Shown here piece after piece: positions 43,043 through 51,566 of a stretch of 64,000 bases of DNA. How positions within the stretch are numbered: the stretch's first letter is position 1; each line of letters opens with the position of its first letter. The stretch is from Bacillus horti. GTDB taxonomy: Bacteria > Bacillota > Bacilli > Caldalkalibacillales > JCM-10596. The stretch is taken from assembly GCF_030813115.1 (NCBI RefSeq), contig NZ_JAUSTY010000003.1:186001-250000 (forward strand). The letters are read 5' to 3'. The position numbers and the translations under genes are program-made. The notes under the pieces are model-generated. The model saw only the letters and a program-made list of their open reading frames with translations. It searched no databases and had not been told where the DNA came from.

Positions 43043-44239
43043 ATGAAAAAGATTGAAGTGAGGGGAGTCACCAAAATTTTCGGCTCTAAGCCTAAGGAAG
43101 CGTATCAGCGCTTAGAAAAAGGCCAGAGTAAACAACAAATCTTCAAAGACACGGGCATGAATATCGGTGTTGACCGAGCCACCTTTGAAGTCGAAGAGGG
43201 CGAGCTCTTTGTCATTATGGGTCTTTCAGGAAGTGGTAAATCAACGCTTATCCGCCTTATCAACCGCCTCATTAACCCCACCTATGGCGATATCCACATT
43301 GACGGTGAAAACATCGTAAAAATGGATAAAACACAATTGATGCAAACACGTCGAAAAAAGCTAGGAATGGTATTCCAGCGCTTTGCTCTATTTCCTCATC
43401 GCACGGTACTAAAGAACGTAGAGTATGGTTTGGAGGTACAGGGTATTCCCAAGCAAGAACGTGAAAAGAAAGCAAGAGAATCCCTTGAGGTTGTTGGCCT
43501 AAAGGGATACGAAAACAGCAAGCCAGACGAGCTTAGTGGTGGTATGCAGCAGAGGGTAGGATTAGCCCGAGCCTTGGCTAATGAATCAGATATTCTGTTG
43601 ATGGATGAAGCGTTTAGTGCGCTAGATCCCTTAATTAGAAAAGAAATGCAAGATGAGCTTTTACAATTGCAAAGAACACTTAAGAAAACCATCTTATTCA
43701 TCACCCATGACTTGGACGAAGCACTTAAACTTGGGGACAGGATTGCCATGATGAAGGATGGTAAAATTGTTCAGATTGGTACCCCTGAAGAGATTATGAC
43801 ATCTCCTTCGAATGAATATGTCTCCACGTTCGTACAGGACGTTGACCGCTCTAAAGTCCTAGAAGCCTCACACATTATGAAAAAGCCAGATGTGGTCACA
43901 ACATGGAAGGAAGGCCCGCGTGTAGCCATCCGAAAAATGGAGGATAAAGGAATCTCCAGTATTTTTGTTGTCGATAAGGATCGAATGCTAAAAGGATTAC
44001 TAACGATTGATGCTGCTATCAAAGCTCTAAAAGAAAATAAGTGGGTAGAAGACGTCCTTATTCAAGATTATCCTATTGTTCCACCTAATACGTTATTAAA
44101 TGAGCTTATAGGTGTGGCAGCTGAAACGAAATATCCTATTGCGGTCGTTGAGGAAGGAAAGCTTGAGGGAATTATTGTTAGGGTATCTATTCTTTCTGGT
44201 CTTGCCTTAGGAAAAGGCGAGGAGGTGAATGGATCGTGA
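43043..44239 (+). CDS. opuAA: Glycine betaine/proline ABC transporter ATP-binding protein (OpuAA type)
   Basis: This 398-residue ATPase of the OpuA/ProU osmoprotectant importer has Walker A GLSGSGKST, signature LSGGMQQR, Walker B ILLMDEAFSALDP and the H-loop FITHDLDEA. Two CBS domains form the C-terminus (about residues 280-390: VVTTWKEGPRVAIRKMEDKGISSIFVVD), which in this family sense ionic strength or c-di-AMP. The N-terminal KPKEAYQRLEKGQSKQQIFKDTG matches OpuAA. The stop overlaps the permease start (GTGA). Confidence 0.95.
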   Translation: MKKIEVRGVTKIFGSKPKEAYQRLEKGQSKQQIFKDTGMNIGVDRATFEVEEGELFVIMGLSGSGKSTLIRLINRLINPTYGDIHIDGENIVKMDKTQLMQTRRKKLGMVFQRFALFPHRTVLKNVEYGLEVQGIPKQEREKKARESLEVVGLKGYENSKPDELSGGMQQRVGLARALANESDILLMDEAFSALDPLIRKEMQDELLQLQRTLKKTILFITHDLDEALKLGDRIAMMKDGKIVQIGTPEEIMTSPSNEYVSTFVQDVDRSKVLEASHIMKKPDVVTTWKEGPRVAIRKMEDKGISSIFVVDKDRMLKGLLTIDAAIKALKENKWVEDVLIQDYPIVPPNTLLNELIGVAAETKYPIAVVEEGKLEGIIVRVSILSGLALGKGEEVNGS

Positions 44240-45096
44240 ATTATTTCAACTTTCCATTAGATAGATGGACCAATACGTTTGTCGATGAATGGTTAATTCC
44301 TGTTTTGGGTCCATTTTTTGATGTAATCAGTAAGTGGATTGCCTTCTTTGTAGGCCATTTTACAAGCTTTTTAATTTGGATTCCTGCCGAGCTAATGACT
44401 GTAGTCCTTGTTGGTCTAGCTTGGTATTTGGCTGGCAGGGGTGTTGCTATATTTAGTTTAATCGGATTGATTTATTTAGGGAACGTCGAGCTATCAGGAA
44501 TTAATGTGTGGAATGCTGGGATGCAGACTCTGGCTGTCGTGCTAACAGCTACATTATGTTCCATTATCATTGGGCTCCCATTAGGTATAATGAGTGCTAA
44601 ATCCGAGGCGGTCAATCGTGTCGTACGACCCATTCTCGATTTTATGCAGACCTTACCGAGTTTTGTATATTTGATTCCTGCCGTTCTTTTATTCGGAATT
44701 GGCGTGGTTCCGGCTGTGATTGCGACGTTTGTTTTCGCTACTCCACCAGCTGTTAGGCTAACCAATCTAGGTATTAGACAGGTGCCAACAGAAGTGATCG
44801 AGGCATCTAGAGCCTTCGGTTCAACCTCTTGGCAAATGCTCCGGAAGGTACAGCTCCCAATGGCTTTACCTACCATTATGGCTGGTATTAATCAGACGAT
44901 TATGCTTGCCTTATCCATGGCGGTTATCGCATCGATGATTGGAGCACCGGGGCTAGGGTCTATCGTTAATGCGGGTATTTCCAGTGTTAACGTAGGAATG
45001 GGACTAGTAGGTGGATTAGGAATTGTTGTGCTTGCTATCCTATTAGACCGTATTACTGAAGGGCTAGGAAAGAAATATAATCCGAATAAATCATAA
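44236..45096 (+). CDS. opuAB: Glycine betaine ABC transporter permease (OpuAB type)
   Basis: This 286-residue permease has an N-terminal periplasm-facing segment, about six helices, and the EAA loop EVIEASRAFGSTSWQMLRKVQLPMALPTIMAGINQ, which contacts the ATPase. Upstream is GLPLGIMSAKSEAVNRVVRPILDFMQTLPSFVYLIPAV, typical of ProW/OpuAB. It begins with GTG inside the ATPase stop. The binding lipoprotein gene follows after 111 bp. Confidence 0.95.
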   Translation: MNYFNFPLDRWTNTFVDEWLIPVLGPFFDVISKWIAFFVGHFTSFLIWIPAELMTVVLVGLAWYLAGRGVAIFSLIGLIYLGNVELSGINVWNAGMQTLAVVLTATLCSIIIGLPLGIMSAKSEAVNRVVRPILDFMQTLPSFVYLIPAVLLFGIGVVPAVIATFVFATPPAVRLTNLGIRQVPTEVIEASRAFGSTSWQMLRKVQLPMALPTIMAGINQTIMLALSMAVIASMIGAPGLGSIVNAGISSVNVGMGLVGGLGIVVLAILLDRITEGLGKKYNPNKS

Positions 45097-45207
45097 TTCG
45101 GACAAAATAATGTAATTCAAGTTATGAGTCATGTAAGAACATATAGATGATTCAGGAATAACAGACAAACAAACTATGTTTATTTTAAGAGGAGGAATTT
45201 AAAGAAT

Positions 45208-46152
45208 ATGATGAAACAAAAGAACTGGTTAAAGCTAACATTATTCTTAAGTTTAATCTTCGTATTAGTTGCAGCAGGGTGTGCGGCTGATAATGGCGAT
45301 GGATCAGAAGAAGGAACAGGTGTTGAAGAAGGTACAGGAACTGAGGATGGGAATGGTACAGATGGAGAAGCAGCTCCAGAGGAAAAAGGAACACTTACGT
45401 TTGGGGTAACTCCTTGGACAAGTACAATTCCTCCTACACATGTAGCGAAGATTTTACTTGAAGATATGGGCTATACCATTAATCTACAAGAAGCAGATGC
45501 AGGTGTCGTCTACACAGGCCTTTCTCGCGGAGATATCGATGTATTTATGGATTCTTGGCTGCCAGATATGCATGCCAACTACATGGATCGTTACGGAGAT
45601 TCGTTAGTTGATACAGCGGTTAGCTATCCTGACGGAGAGCTTGGTTGGGTTGTTCCTGAGTATGTTGACATTGATTCTTTTGAAGATCTAATTGGAAATG
45701 AAAGCATGTTTGATGGAAGAATATATGGTATTGAAGAAGGGGCTGGTATGACCATCACGTCCCGTGAAATGATTGAAGCCTATGACCTAGATTTCGAGTA
45801 TGTCGCTTCCAGTGAAGCAGGTATGCTCACACAGGCGACAAGAATGATTAACAATGAGGAGCCTGTTATTTTCCTAGGATGGAGACCACATCCAATGTTC
45901 GTAAACTGGGATCTAAAAGTATTAGAGGATCCAGAGAAATTTTTTGAAGCTTCACAAGTCCATGTTATCACGAATGAAAACGTAGAAGAGGAAGCTCCTG
46001 AAGCGTTCGAATTCTTAAGCAACTGGAGTATTCCTGTAGACGATATTGAGGAAATGATCCTCAAAATTGAGGACGGTGCTTCTGCAGAGGAAGTAGCGCA
46101 AGAATGGATTGATAATAATCAAGATCATGTGAATGAGATGCTAGGAAACTAA
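45208..46152 (+). CDS. opuAC: Glycine betaine-binding lipoprotein (OpuAC type)
   Basis: This 314-residue lipoprotein has a signal with VAAGC (Cys near residue 25), then an acidic/glycine-rich linker (DNGDGSEEGTG...), and a mature domain starting LTFGVTPWTSTIPPTHVAKILLEDMGY. The tryptophans that cage the trimethylammonium group are in PWTST, MDSWLPDMH and GWRPHPMFVNWD. It delivers glycine betaine or proline betaine to the OpuAB permease. A GGAGGAATTT site precedes the ATG. Confidence 0.95.
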   Translation: MMKQKNWLKLTLFLSLIFVLVAAGCAADNGDGSEEGTGVEEGTGTEDGNGTDGEAAPEEKGTLTFGVTPWTSTIPPTHVAKILLEDMGYTINLQEADAGVVYTGLSRGDIDVFMDSWLPDMHANYMDRYGDSLVDTAVSYPDGELGWVVPEYVDIDSFEDLIGNESMFDGRIYGIEEGAGMTITSREMIEAYDLDFEYVASSEAGMLTQATRMINNEEPVIFLGWRPHPMFVNWDLKVLEDPEKFFEASQVHVITNENVEEEAPEAFEFLSNWSIPVDDIEEMILKIEDGASAEEVAQEWIDNNQDHVNEMLGN

Positions 46153-46174
46153 GCCTGCTCAGACTGATCTTACG

Positions 46175-46207
46175 GGAAGGGTGCTCCTTTATAGGGGCAC
46201 CTTTCCT
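46175..46207 (+). terminator. Terminator of the glycine betaine operon
   Basis: GGAAGGGTGC pairs with GCACCTTTCC around a short loop; the trailing sequence is only partly T-rich. Confidence 0.7.
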
Positions 46208-46234
46208 AATAGTTTAAGGATCATACAAATACAA

Positions 46235-46280
46235 AAGCAATTCCTTTTAGCTTCATGTTAATAGGGATTGCTTATTTTAT
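46235..46280. terminator. Second hairpin after the glycine betaine operon
   Basis: AAGCAATTCC pairs with GGGATTGCTT (one G-U) around a 19-nt loop, followed by ATTTTATT. Confidence 0.65.
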
Positions 46281-46388
46281 TAATAAAAAATATGCTCAAG
46301 CATCTGTCCCTTAGGTCGGACAAACACCGCTTCCTTTGAACAAGCTCCCTCATAGAATACCGTAGCTTAACAAAAAGGAGGGATATGT

Positions 46389-47714
46389 ATGCTTGGTTTT
46401 TCCATGCTTACCCTTGTGCGTCGACATAGTACAAAGCTAGATAAAATGATGAGACATCAACTAGTGAACCTATACCGACCTATGAAATGGATCCCTTGTG
46501 TCCTGCATAAATTGATTGAAGGTTGGGTGGTGAGAAACAAAAAAATACCTGTTATCATTCAATTTGAAGAGGAGAGTACAAACGGGCAAGCACTTTCCAG
46601 TAACATGCAGGCCGTACACGAAATGATTCACAAGGACGCAAAATGTGAATGGAAGGCAAAGTATCACAGCTTGTCTGCGTGCTCCTGTGAGCTTTCACCT
46701 AATGCGATTGAAGAGCTTTTGGTGCACTATTCAGGGATTAAAAAAATTTACTATGATCGCAAAGTTCAGTCACTACTGAATGTGGCTACGCCTACAGTTA
46801 AGTCTCCGGCCCTGCAGCAATCAGGATTTACAGGGAAAGGTGTAACCATAGCCGTTGTGGATACCGGTATACATGGTCATCAGGATTTTACACAGCCTGA
46901 GGATCGTCTGGTTGGCTTTAAGGATTTCGTACAAAATCGAACAGAAGCGTATGATGACAATGGTCATGGTACACATTGTGCGGGTGATGCAGCAGGAAAT
47001 GGGTTTGCATCAGGAGGTCTGTATCAAGGACCAGCGTATGAAGCTAACCTTGTGGGAGTGAAGGTCTTAAATCGAATGGGTTCAGGCTCTTTATCTACAG
47101 TTATGGAGGGCATTCAATGGTGTATGGATTACAAAGATCTATATAATATTAAAATTATTTCTCTTTCCCTTGGTGCGCCTGCTCAGCAATCGGCTGCTGA
47201 TGATCCGTTAGTTGATATAGTGAATAAGGCTTGGGACAATGGGATCGTTGTCGTTGCCGCCGCAGGAAACGACGGACCGGATAACGGAACGATAGCCAGT
47301 CCAGGTATAAGTCCAAAAATCATTACAGTTGGAGCGATGGATGATCAAAGGACCGATGAGCGAGCTGATGACCGAGTAGCAAGCTTCTCTAGCAGAGGTC
47401 CAACTATTGACCAATTGCCTAAGCCAGACGTACTAGCTCCAGGGGTTAACATTATTGCTCCAAATGCACCGGGCTCCTATCTTTATAAAATGCAGAAAGG
47501 AAGCCGAGTGGGAGAGAATTATCTTTCTTTATCAGGGACATCAATGGCTACTCCTATCGTTGCAGGTATTGTAGCACAGCTGCTAGAGGCTCAGCCAAAC
47601 TTGACACCGGATGAGGTGAAGCAGAAGCTGCTAAATGGAGCAGAGGATCGAGGCTATCCTAGAATTGTACAGGGACATGGATATGTAGATGCGGAGCAGT
47701 CTCTTAGCAGCTAG
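46389..47714 (+). CDS. aprX: AprX-like subtilisin-family serine protease
   Basis: This 441-residue S8 protease shows the catalytic triad: Asp in VAVVDTGIHGH (about residue 158), His in DDNGHGTHCAGD (about 195), Ser in SGTSMATPIVAG. The oxyanion Asn is in VAAAGNDGP. The protein has no classical signal peptide. Length and N-terminal half (residues 1-135) resemble Bacillus AprX, an intracellular-type subtilisin. Its biological substrate is unknown. Closely followed by a terminator and convergent with nadA. Confidence 0.92.
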   Translation: MLGFSMLTLVRRHSTKLDKMMRHQLVNLYRPMKWIPCVLHKLIEGWVVRNKKIPVIIQFEEESTNGQALSSNMQAVHEMIHKDAKCEWKAKYHSLSACSCELSPNAIEELLVHYSGIKKIYYDRKVQSLLNVATPTVKSPALQQSGFTGKGVTIAVVDTGIHGHQDFTQPEDRLVGFKDFVQNRTEAYDDNGHGTHCAGDAAGNGFASGGLYQGPAYEANLVGVKVLNRMGSGSLSTVMEGIQWCMDYKDLYNIKIISLSLGAPAQQSAADDPLVDIVNKAWDNGIVVVAAAGNDGPDNGTIASPGISPKIITVGAMDDQRTDERADDRVASFSSRGPTIDQLPKPDVLAPGVNIIAPNAPGSYLYKMQKGSRVGENYLSLSGTSMATPIVAGIVAQLLEAQPNLTPDEVKQKLLNGAEDRGYPRIVQGHGYVDAEQSLSS

Positions 47715-47718
47715 GGCA

Positions 47719-47772
47719 TAAAAAACACCTCCAATCTCACCGTTACGGAGTGGGGTCGGAGGTGATTTTTTA
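47719..47772. terminator. Terminator between aprX-like gene and nadA
   Basis: CACCTCC (47725-47731) pairs with GGAGGTG (47757-47763), flanked by A-rich and T-rich runs (AAAAAACACC, GGTGATTTTTT), so it can act for both converging genes. Confidence 0.8.
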
Positions 47773-47835
47773 TTTCAGTAAGTAAGACGTCTTATTTAAG
47801 GTCTTTTTATCAGTTAAAATAAGCCTTTAATCTTA

Positions 47836-48939
47836 TCAAGCTCTCTCAAGCATCCGGTCTAGAGCAAGCTTAGATAAATGCGCAGTTTCAGAATCGACCT
47901 TAATTGGATTAATGACAACTCCATTCTTAAGCTCCTCTAATACCCATAGCAGGTGAGGTAAATCAATGCGATTCATTGTCAAACAAGGACACATATTAGG
48001 GTTTAGTGAGATAATCGTTTTATCTATATGTGTATCGCTTAACCGATTGACTAGATTCATTTCTGTCCCAACTGCCCATTTTGTACCTGGTGCTGCTTTT
48101 TTCAAGGTTTCTATAATGTAATGTGTTGAACCTGCATCATCCGCTAGTTGAACGACTTCATGTGAGCATTCAGGATGAACAATAATTCTCATGTCTGGTT
48201 CATTCTTACGCAAATCAGCGATGTTTTGCACAGTGAATTTTTCATGGACAGAGCAGTGTCCCTTCCATAAAATAACCTTTGCCTGTTCAAGGTCACCTTC
48301 GTATTCAAACTGGTTGTTAATCGGGTTCCATACAGCCATTTGGTCCAAAGGAACACCAATATCATACGCTGTGTTACGACCTAAATGCTGATCAGGTAGG
48401 AATAGAAGTCTTGGCTTTTGAGTGAAAGCCCATTCAATCATCTTTTTCGCATTAGAAGAGGTTACCGTTGCGCCACCATGCTTGCCACAAAACGCTTTAA
48501 TAGCCGCTGTAGAGTTCACATAGGTAAGTGGAATAATGGTGTCACCAAACATTTCCTGAAAAACTGTCCACGCTTTTTCTGTTTGATCAATATCAGCCAT
48601 ATCAGCCATTGAACAGCCCGCACGCATGTCAGGCAAAATCACCTGTTGATAATCATCTGTTAGAATATCAGCAGTCTCAGCCATAAAATGTACACCGCAG
48701 AATACAATGTACTCTGCCGCCCGATTCCCAGCTGAAACCTGTGCTAGCTGCAGAGAGTCACCTGTAGCGTCAGAGAATTGAATGACTTCATCCTTTTGAT
48801 AATGATGTCCGGGTATAAATAAACGATCCCCAAAATGGGCTTTGATTTCATGAACACGGGCTTCCATGTCTGGTACGCTCAATGCTTTATAAGAAGCAGG
48901 CAGCATAGACTGCTTGCTTAGAAGATTTAGTACACTCAT
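47836..48939 (-). CDS. nadA: Quinolinate synthase A
   Basis: This Fe-S enzyme condenses iminoaspartate with dihydroxyacetone phosphate to quinolinate in NAD synthesis. It has 367 residues from the ATG at 48939 (GGAGG 9 nt upstream on the minus strand); the longer frame adds only MEVIL from a TTG. The three cluster cysteines are visible in [24 protein letters not shown] and NMCPCLTMN. Also seen: [14 protein letters not shown] and HPECSHEVV. No nadB or nadC gene is adjacent. It diverges from the nifS-like gene across a shared operator-like dyad. Confidence 0.96.
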   Translation of the reverse strand: MSVLNLLSKQSMLPASYKALSVPDMEARVHEIKAHFGDRLFIPGHHYQKDEVIQFSDATGDSLQLAQVSAGNRAAEYIVFCGVHFMAETADILTDDYQQVILPDMRAGCSMADMADIDQTEKAWTVFQEMFGDTIIPLTYVNSTAAIKAFCGKHGGATVTSSNAKKMIEWAFTQKPRLLFLPDQHLGRNTAYDIGVPLDQMAVWNPINNQFEYEGDLEQAKVILWKGHCSVHEKFTVQNIADLRKNEPDMRIIVHPECSHEVVQLADDAGSTHYIIETLKKAAPGTKWAVGTEMNLVNRLSDTHIDKTIISLNPNMCPCLTMNRIDLPHLLWVLEELKNGVVINPIKVDSETAHLSKLALDRMLERA

Positions 48940-49037
48940 CAGAATTACCTCCAAAATAATGTGAATTATTTCACAAAATAAAGAAAATTAGCCTAGATAA
49001 GATGAAATTATCAGCTGTTTGAAACATTAGCTTTACA

Positions 49038-49073
49038 TGTGTCTTGACATCTATATTGACACAAAACTACAAT
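49038..49073. promoter_or_regulatory. nadA/nifS intergenic promoter with candidate NiaR operator
   Basis: TGTGTC (49038-49043) and GACACA (49058-49063) form an inverted repeat with 14 bp between. It overlaps a nifS-direction promoter TTGACA (49044-49049), 18 bp, TACAAT (49068-49073). NiaR is known to repress these genes when nicotinate is available; the dyad fits that role by position. Confidence 0.6.
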
Positions 49074-49132
49074 AATAACAATAGGTTTTTACTTTTATAT
49101 ATAAATTCTGTTCAAAAAAAGGGAGTCAAGGT

Positions 49133-50272
49133 ATGATCTATTTAGATTATTCAGCTACAACACCCATATCAGAGCAAGCACTACAGATCTACCTAGAGGT
49201 AGCTAAAAACTATTATGGTAATCCAAACAGTCTACATGACATAGGAGGGCAGGCAGCTCAGTTGTTAGAGGGGTGTCGGGCAAAGCTTGCTACTTTGATT
49301 CAAGCCGAATCAAGAGGAGTATTTTTCACTGGTGGAGGATCTGAAGCAAATGAACTGGCTATCCGCTCCCTTGTAAAAGGGAATGATCGAAAAGGTAGAC
49401 GACTGATCACCACAAAGGTGGAGCATGCCTCCGTTTTAAACACATTTATAGCATTAGAGGAGGAAGGCTATGAAGTCGTTTATGCTCCAGTGGATGAGTA
49501 TGGACAGGTGGATCTTGTCCAGCTAGAGGCGCTACTCACCGAGGATACCATCCTTGTGTCGATTTGTCATGCCAACTCAGAAATCGGGACCATTCAACCT
49601 CTTGAACAGATTGGAGAGCTATTGACCGAAAAGAAACATATTATATTCCATAGTGATTGTATCCAGTCCTTTGGGAAAATTCCTATAGATGTGCAAAAAG
49701 CAAAAGTGGATAGTATCAGTCTATCTAGTCATAAAATTTATGGACCAAAAGGAGTGGGAGCCTGTTACATCAGCCCTTCTGTTTCGTGGAAAAGCGTATT
49801 ACCCCATATCTCTCATGAAAAAGGCTTTCGTCAGGGAAGCGTGAATCTGCCAGGGATAGCTGGCTTTGTCACAGCAGCAGAGGAAACAGTACTTACGCTA
49901 GGGATAGAGAAGGAGCGGGTTCGACGATTGACTCAACAATTGCTAGAAGGATTGCGTCAATTAAAATGGGAAATCGTTCTTGAAGGTCACCCTAAGACAC
50001 GGCTACCTCATCATCTAGGGCTTAGGATTTTGGGTATGGAGGGGCAATATGCTATGCTTGAATGTAACCGGTATGGTGTAGCAATTTCAACGGGAACCGC
50101 TTGCCTCGCTCATGAAAAAGGCTCTTCAGAGACCATGCAGGCGATTGGTAAAACAGATACAGAAGCCAATGAATTTATTCGCCTGACCCTGGGCAAAGAA
50201 ACAACAGAGGAAGAGGTTACCCAAACCATTAAGACTATTGATCAAATTTGCCAGCAATATTTTAAGAGGTAA
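49133..50272 (+). CDS. nifS: NifS-like cysteine desulfurase of the NAD locus
   Basis: This 379-residue PLP-dependent aminotransferase-fold enzyme removes sulfur from cysteine. The N-terminus is IYLDYSATTPISEQALQIY. FTGGGSEANELAIRSL, KVEHASVL, HANSEIGTIQP, the PLP lysine in SLSSHKIYGPKGVG, and the active-site Cys in STGTACLAHEKGS are all present. In Bacillus the nifS next to nadBCA supplies sulfur for the NadA cluster. The same role is likely here because it diverges from nadA and precedes niaR. Confidence 0.93.
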   Translation: MIYLDYSATTPISEQALQIYLEVAKNYYGNPNSLHDIGGQAAQLLEGCRAKLATLIQAESRGVFFTGGGSEANELAIRSLVKGNDRKGRRLITTKVEHASVLNTFIALEEEGYEVVYAPVDEYGQVDLVQLEALLTEDTILVSICHANSEIGTIQPLEQIGELLTEKKHIIFHSDCIQSFGKIPIDVQKAKVDSISLSSHKIYGPKGVGACYISPSVSWKSVLPHISHEKGFRQGSVNLPGIAGFVTAAEETVLTLGIEKERVRRLTQQLLEGLRQLKWEIVLEGHPKTRLPHHLGLRILGMEGQYAMLECNRYGVAISTGTACLAHEKGSSETMQAIGKTDTEANEFIRLTLGKETTEEEVTQTIKTIDQICQQYFKR

Positions 50273-50339
50273 GATCAAAGCTCAGGAACAGAACATAAGG
50301 AGCTTTTAGCGATAAACGGTTAACAGAAACTCTTTAACA

Positions 50340-50405
50340 CACGTGGTCAACCGACCGCCGTCATGCAGTGCAACACCGTGCGATGGGAGCTGTGCACGGT
50401 ACGTG
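50340..50405 (+). ncRNA. Possible structured RNA upstream of niaR
   Basis: CACGT (50340-50344) can pair with ACGTG (50401-50405), enclosing GGTC-AACC-GACC (50345-50356) and ACCGTGC/GCACGGT (50375-50381/50394-50400). The resulting three-way junction lies 76 nt before the niaR GTG. The segment is GC-richer than its surroundings. I could not assign it to a known class. Confidence 0.35.
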
Positions 50406-50481
50406 AAAGGGAAAGGTTTTTTAAGGGAAATAGAGCGAAAAAAGTAAAGATCATTTGAATAGGCAGGAAGGGAGGAGTACT

Positions 50482-51051
50482 GTGGAAAAAGGAAAGCTAC
50501 TAGGAGAGCAGCGTCGAGATACGATTTTAGGTTGGATTAAAGGCAGTGAGGGGCCGATCCCAGCCAGAGTATTAGCGGAAAAAGCGAAGGTTAGTAGGCA
50601 GGTCATCGTACAGGATATCTCACTACTAAAGGCCAAAAATGAGCCTATTCTAGCGACTGCTCAGGGTTATGTTTATCTAAGAAATTCATCAGAGCCTAAA
50701 CCACAAAGAGTCATTGCTTGCTACCATACCCCACAGGATACAGAGAAGGAATTAACCTTGATCGTAGATCACGGAGCTACGATTCTGGACGTTATCGTTG
50801 AGCATCCCATGTATGGGCAATTAACAGCATCCCTTATGATTAGTAGTCGTCAGGATGTTAAGCACTTTTTGAAACAAATTCAAGAGAAAAAGGCATCACT
50901 GCTATCAGAGCTAACAGAAGGAGTACATTTGCATACTCTCCAAGCGGATACGACTGACATATTGGATGAAGTATGTGCTGTTCTTGAACAAGAAGGGATT
51001 CTTCTATCTGATACAACTACAGACACAGACATGGATACTGTACAAGCTTAA
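50482..51051 (+). CDS. niaR: NiaR-type transcriptional repressor of NAD biosynthesis
   Basis: This 189-residue protein has an N-terminal HTH_11-type winged helix (RRDTILGWIKGSEGPIPARVLAEKAKVSRQVIVQDISLLKAKN) closely resembling Bacillus YrxA/NiaR. The C-terminal 3H domain carries conserved histidines (DHGATILDVIVEHPMYGQL, and GVHLHTL) that bind metal and nicotinic acid. The GTG at 50482 is 6 nt after GGGAGGAG; a TTG-started longer frame from 50455 is not supported. It probably represses nadA and nifS when nicotinate is plentiful. Confidence 0.93.
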   Translation: MEKGKLLGEQRRDTILGWIKGSEGPIPARVLAEKAKVSRQVIVQDISLLKAKNEPILATAQGYVYLRNSSEPKPQRVIACYHTPQDTEKELTLIVDHGATILDVIVEHPMYGQLTASLMISSRQDVKHFLKQIQEKKASLLSELTEGVHLHTLQADTTDILDEVCAVLEQEGILLSDTTTDTDMDTVQA

Positions 51052-51112
51052 AAACAGTAGTTCTAAAAGTGTAGTGGCTTCAGCTAACAGACGTCTCTAC
51101 ACTGAAATCAAA

Positions 51113-51345
51113 CGGTGGACTCGGCGCCTTAGAAGTGTTTATGTCTCTCACTAAAATCTAACGGACATAATTGCACCTTAGAGGTATTTCTTGCACTTCG
51201 AAAAATTCTAACGGTCAAAAACGCACCTTAGACGTGCATTTCAAACAAAACTGTTCAATTATTCATTCTAAGAGTCTAAAATGTCCGTTAGAGATGAAAG
51301 TAAGTCGAAATAGCTGTCTAAGAGTCTAAAATGACCGTTAGAGAT
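51113..51345. repeat. Inverted array of ~50-bp CTAACGG units, copy B
   Basis: Two clear plus units start at 51158 and 51208 (GGAC and GGTC variants); a degenerate unit may precede them. Two minus units end with CCGTTAG at 51285-51291 and 51335-51341. Spacing is 50 bp in each arm, as in copy A. The centre (CATTTCAAACAAAACTGTTC) resembles the centre of copy A (GATTTTTGAACAAAAATCGA). The array lies between the convergent niaR and anti-sigma genes. Confidence 0.85.
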
Positions 51346-51365
51346 CAAGGCAAGTTAAAATAGAT

Positions 51366-51390
51366 GTGTAACAGTGCAACACTGTTACAC
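51366..51390. repeat. Perfect inverted repeat downstream of array B
   Basis: GTGTAACAGTG and CACTGTTACAC pair over 11 bp around CAA. No T-run follows, so it is not a simple terminator. A purine-rich stretch with several AAAAAGTG-like steps comes next. Confidence 0.8.
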
Positions 51391-51456
51391 TGAAAAAGTG
51401 AAAAAGTAAAAAAGTGCGACAGTAAAGAAGTGCAGCATTGCAAAGGTTGAAAAAAA

Positions 51457-51517
51457 GAAGCTATACCTTAGTGAAGAAAGAGAAATCTCCTGTTGTACAG
51501 CTTCTTATTTTATTCTA
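51457..51517. terminator. Terminator between niaR side and anti-sigma gene
   Basis: AAGAAGCTATAC pairs with GTACAGCTTCTT (one mismatch), flanked by A7 on the left and TATTTTATT on the right, so it can serve both strands. Confidence 0.75.
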
Positions 51518-51566
51518 ACTCCTACCTTATCATATCTTATAAGTTTTAAGTAAACGCAATCAGCAT

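Noticed and set aside
50966-51154. 62-codon ORF overlapping the end of niaR
   Set aside because: It is out of frame with niaR, has no ribosome binding site, and continues into the degenerate repeat unit.
51366-51390. Perfect inverted repeat as an insertion-sequence terminus
   Set aside because: It is a compact hairpin with a 3-nt loop. No transposase or target duplication was found.
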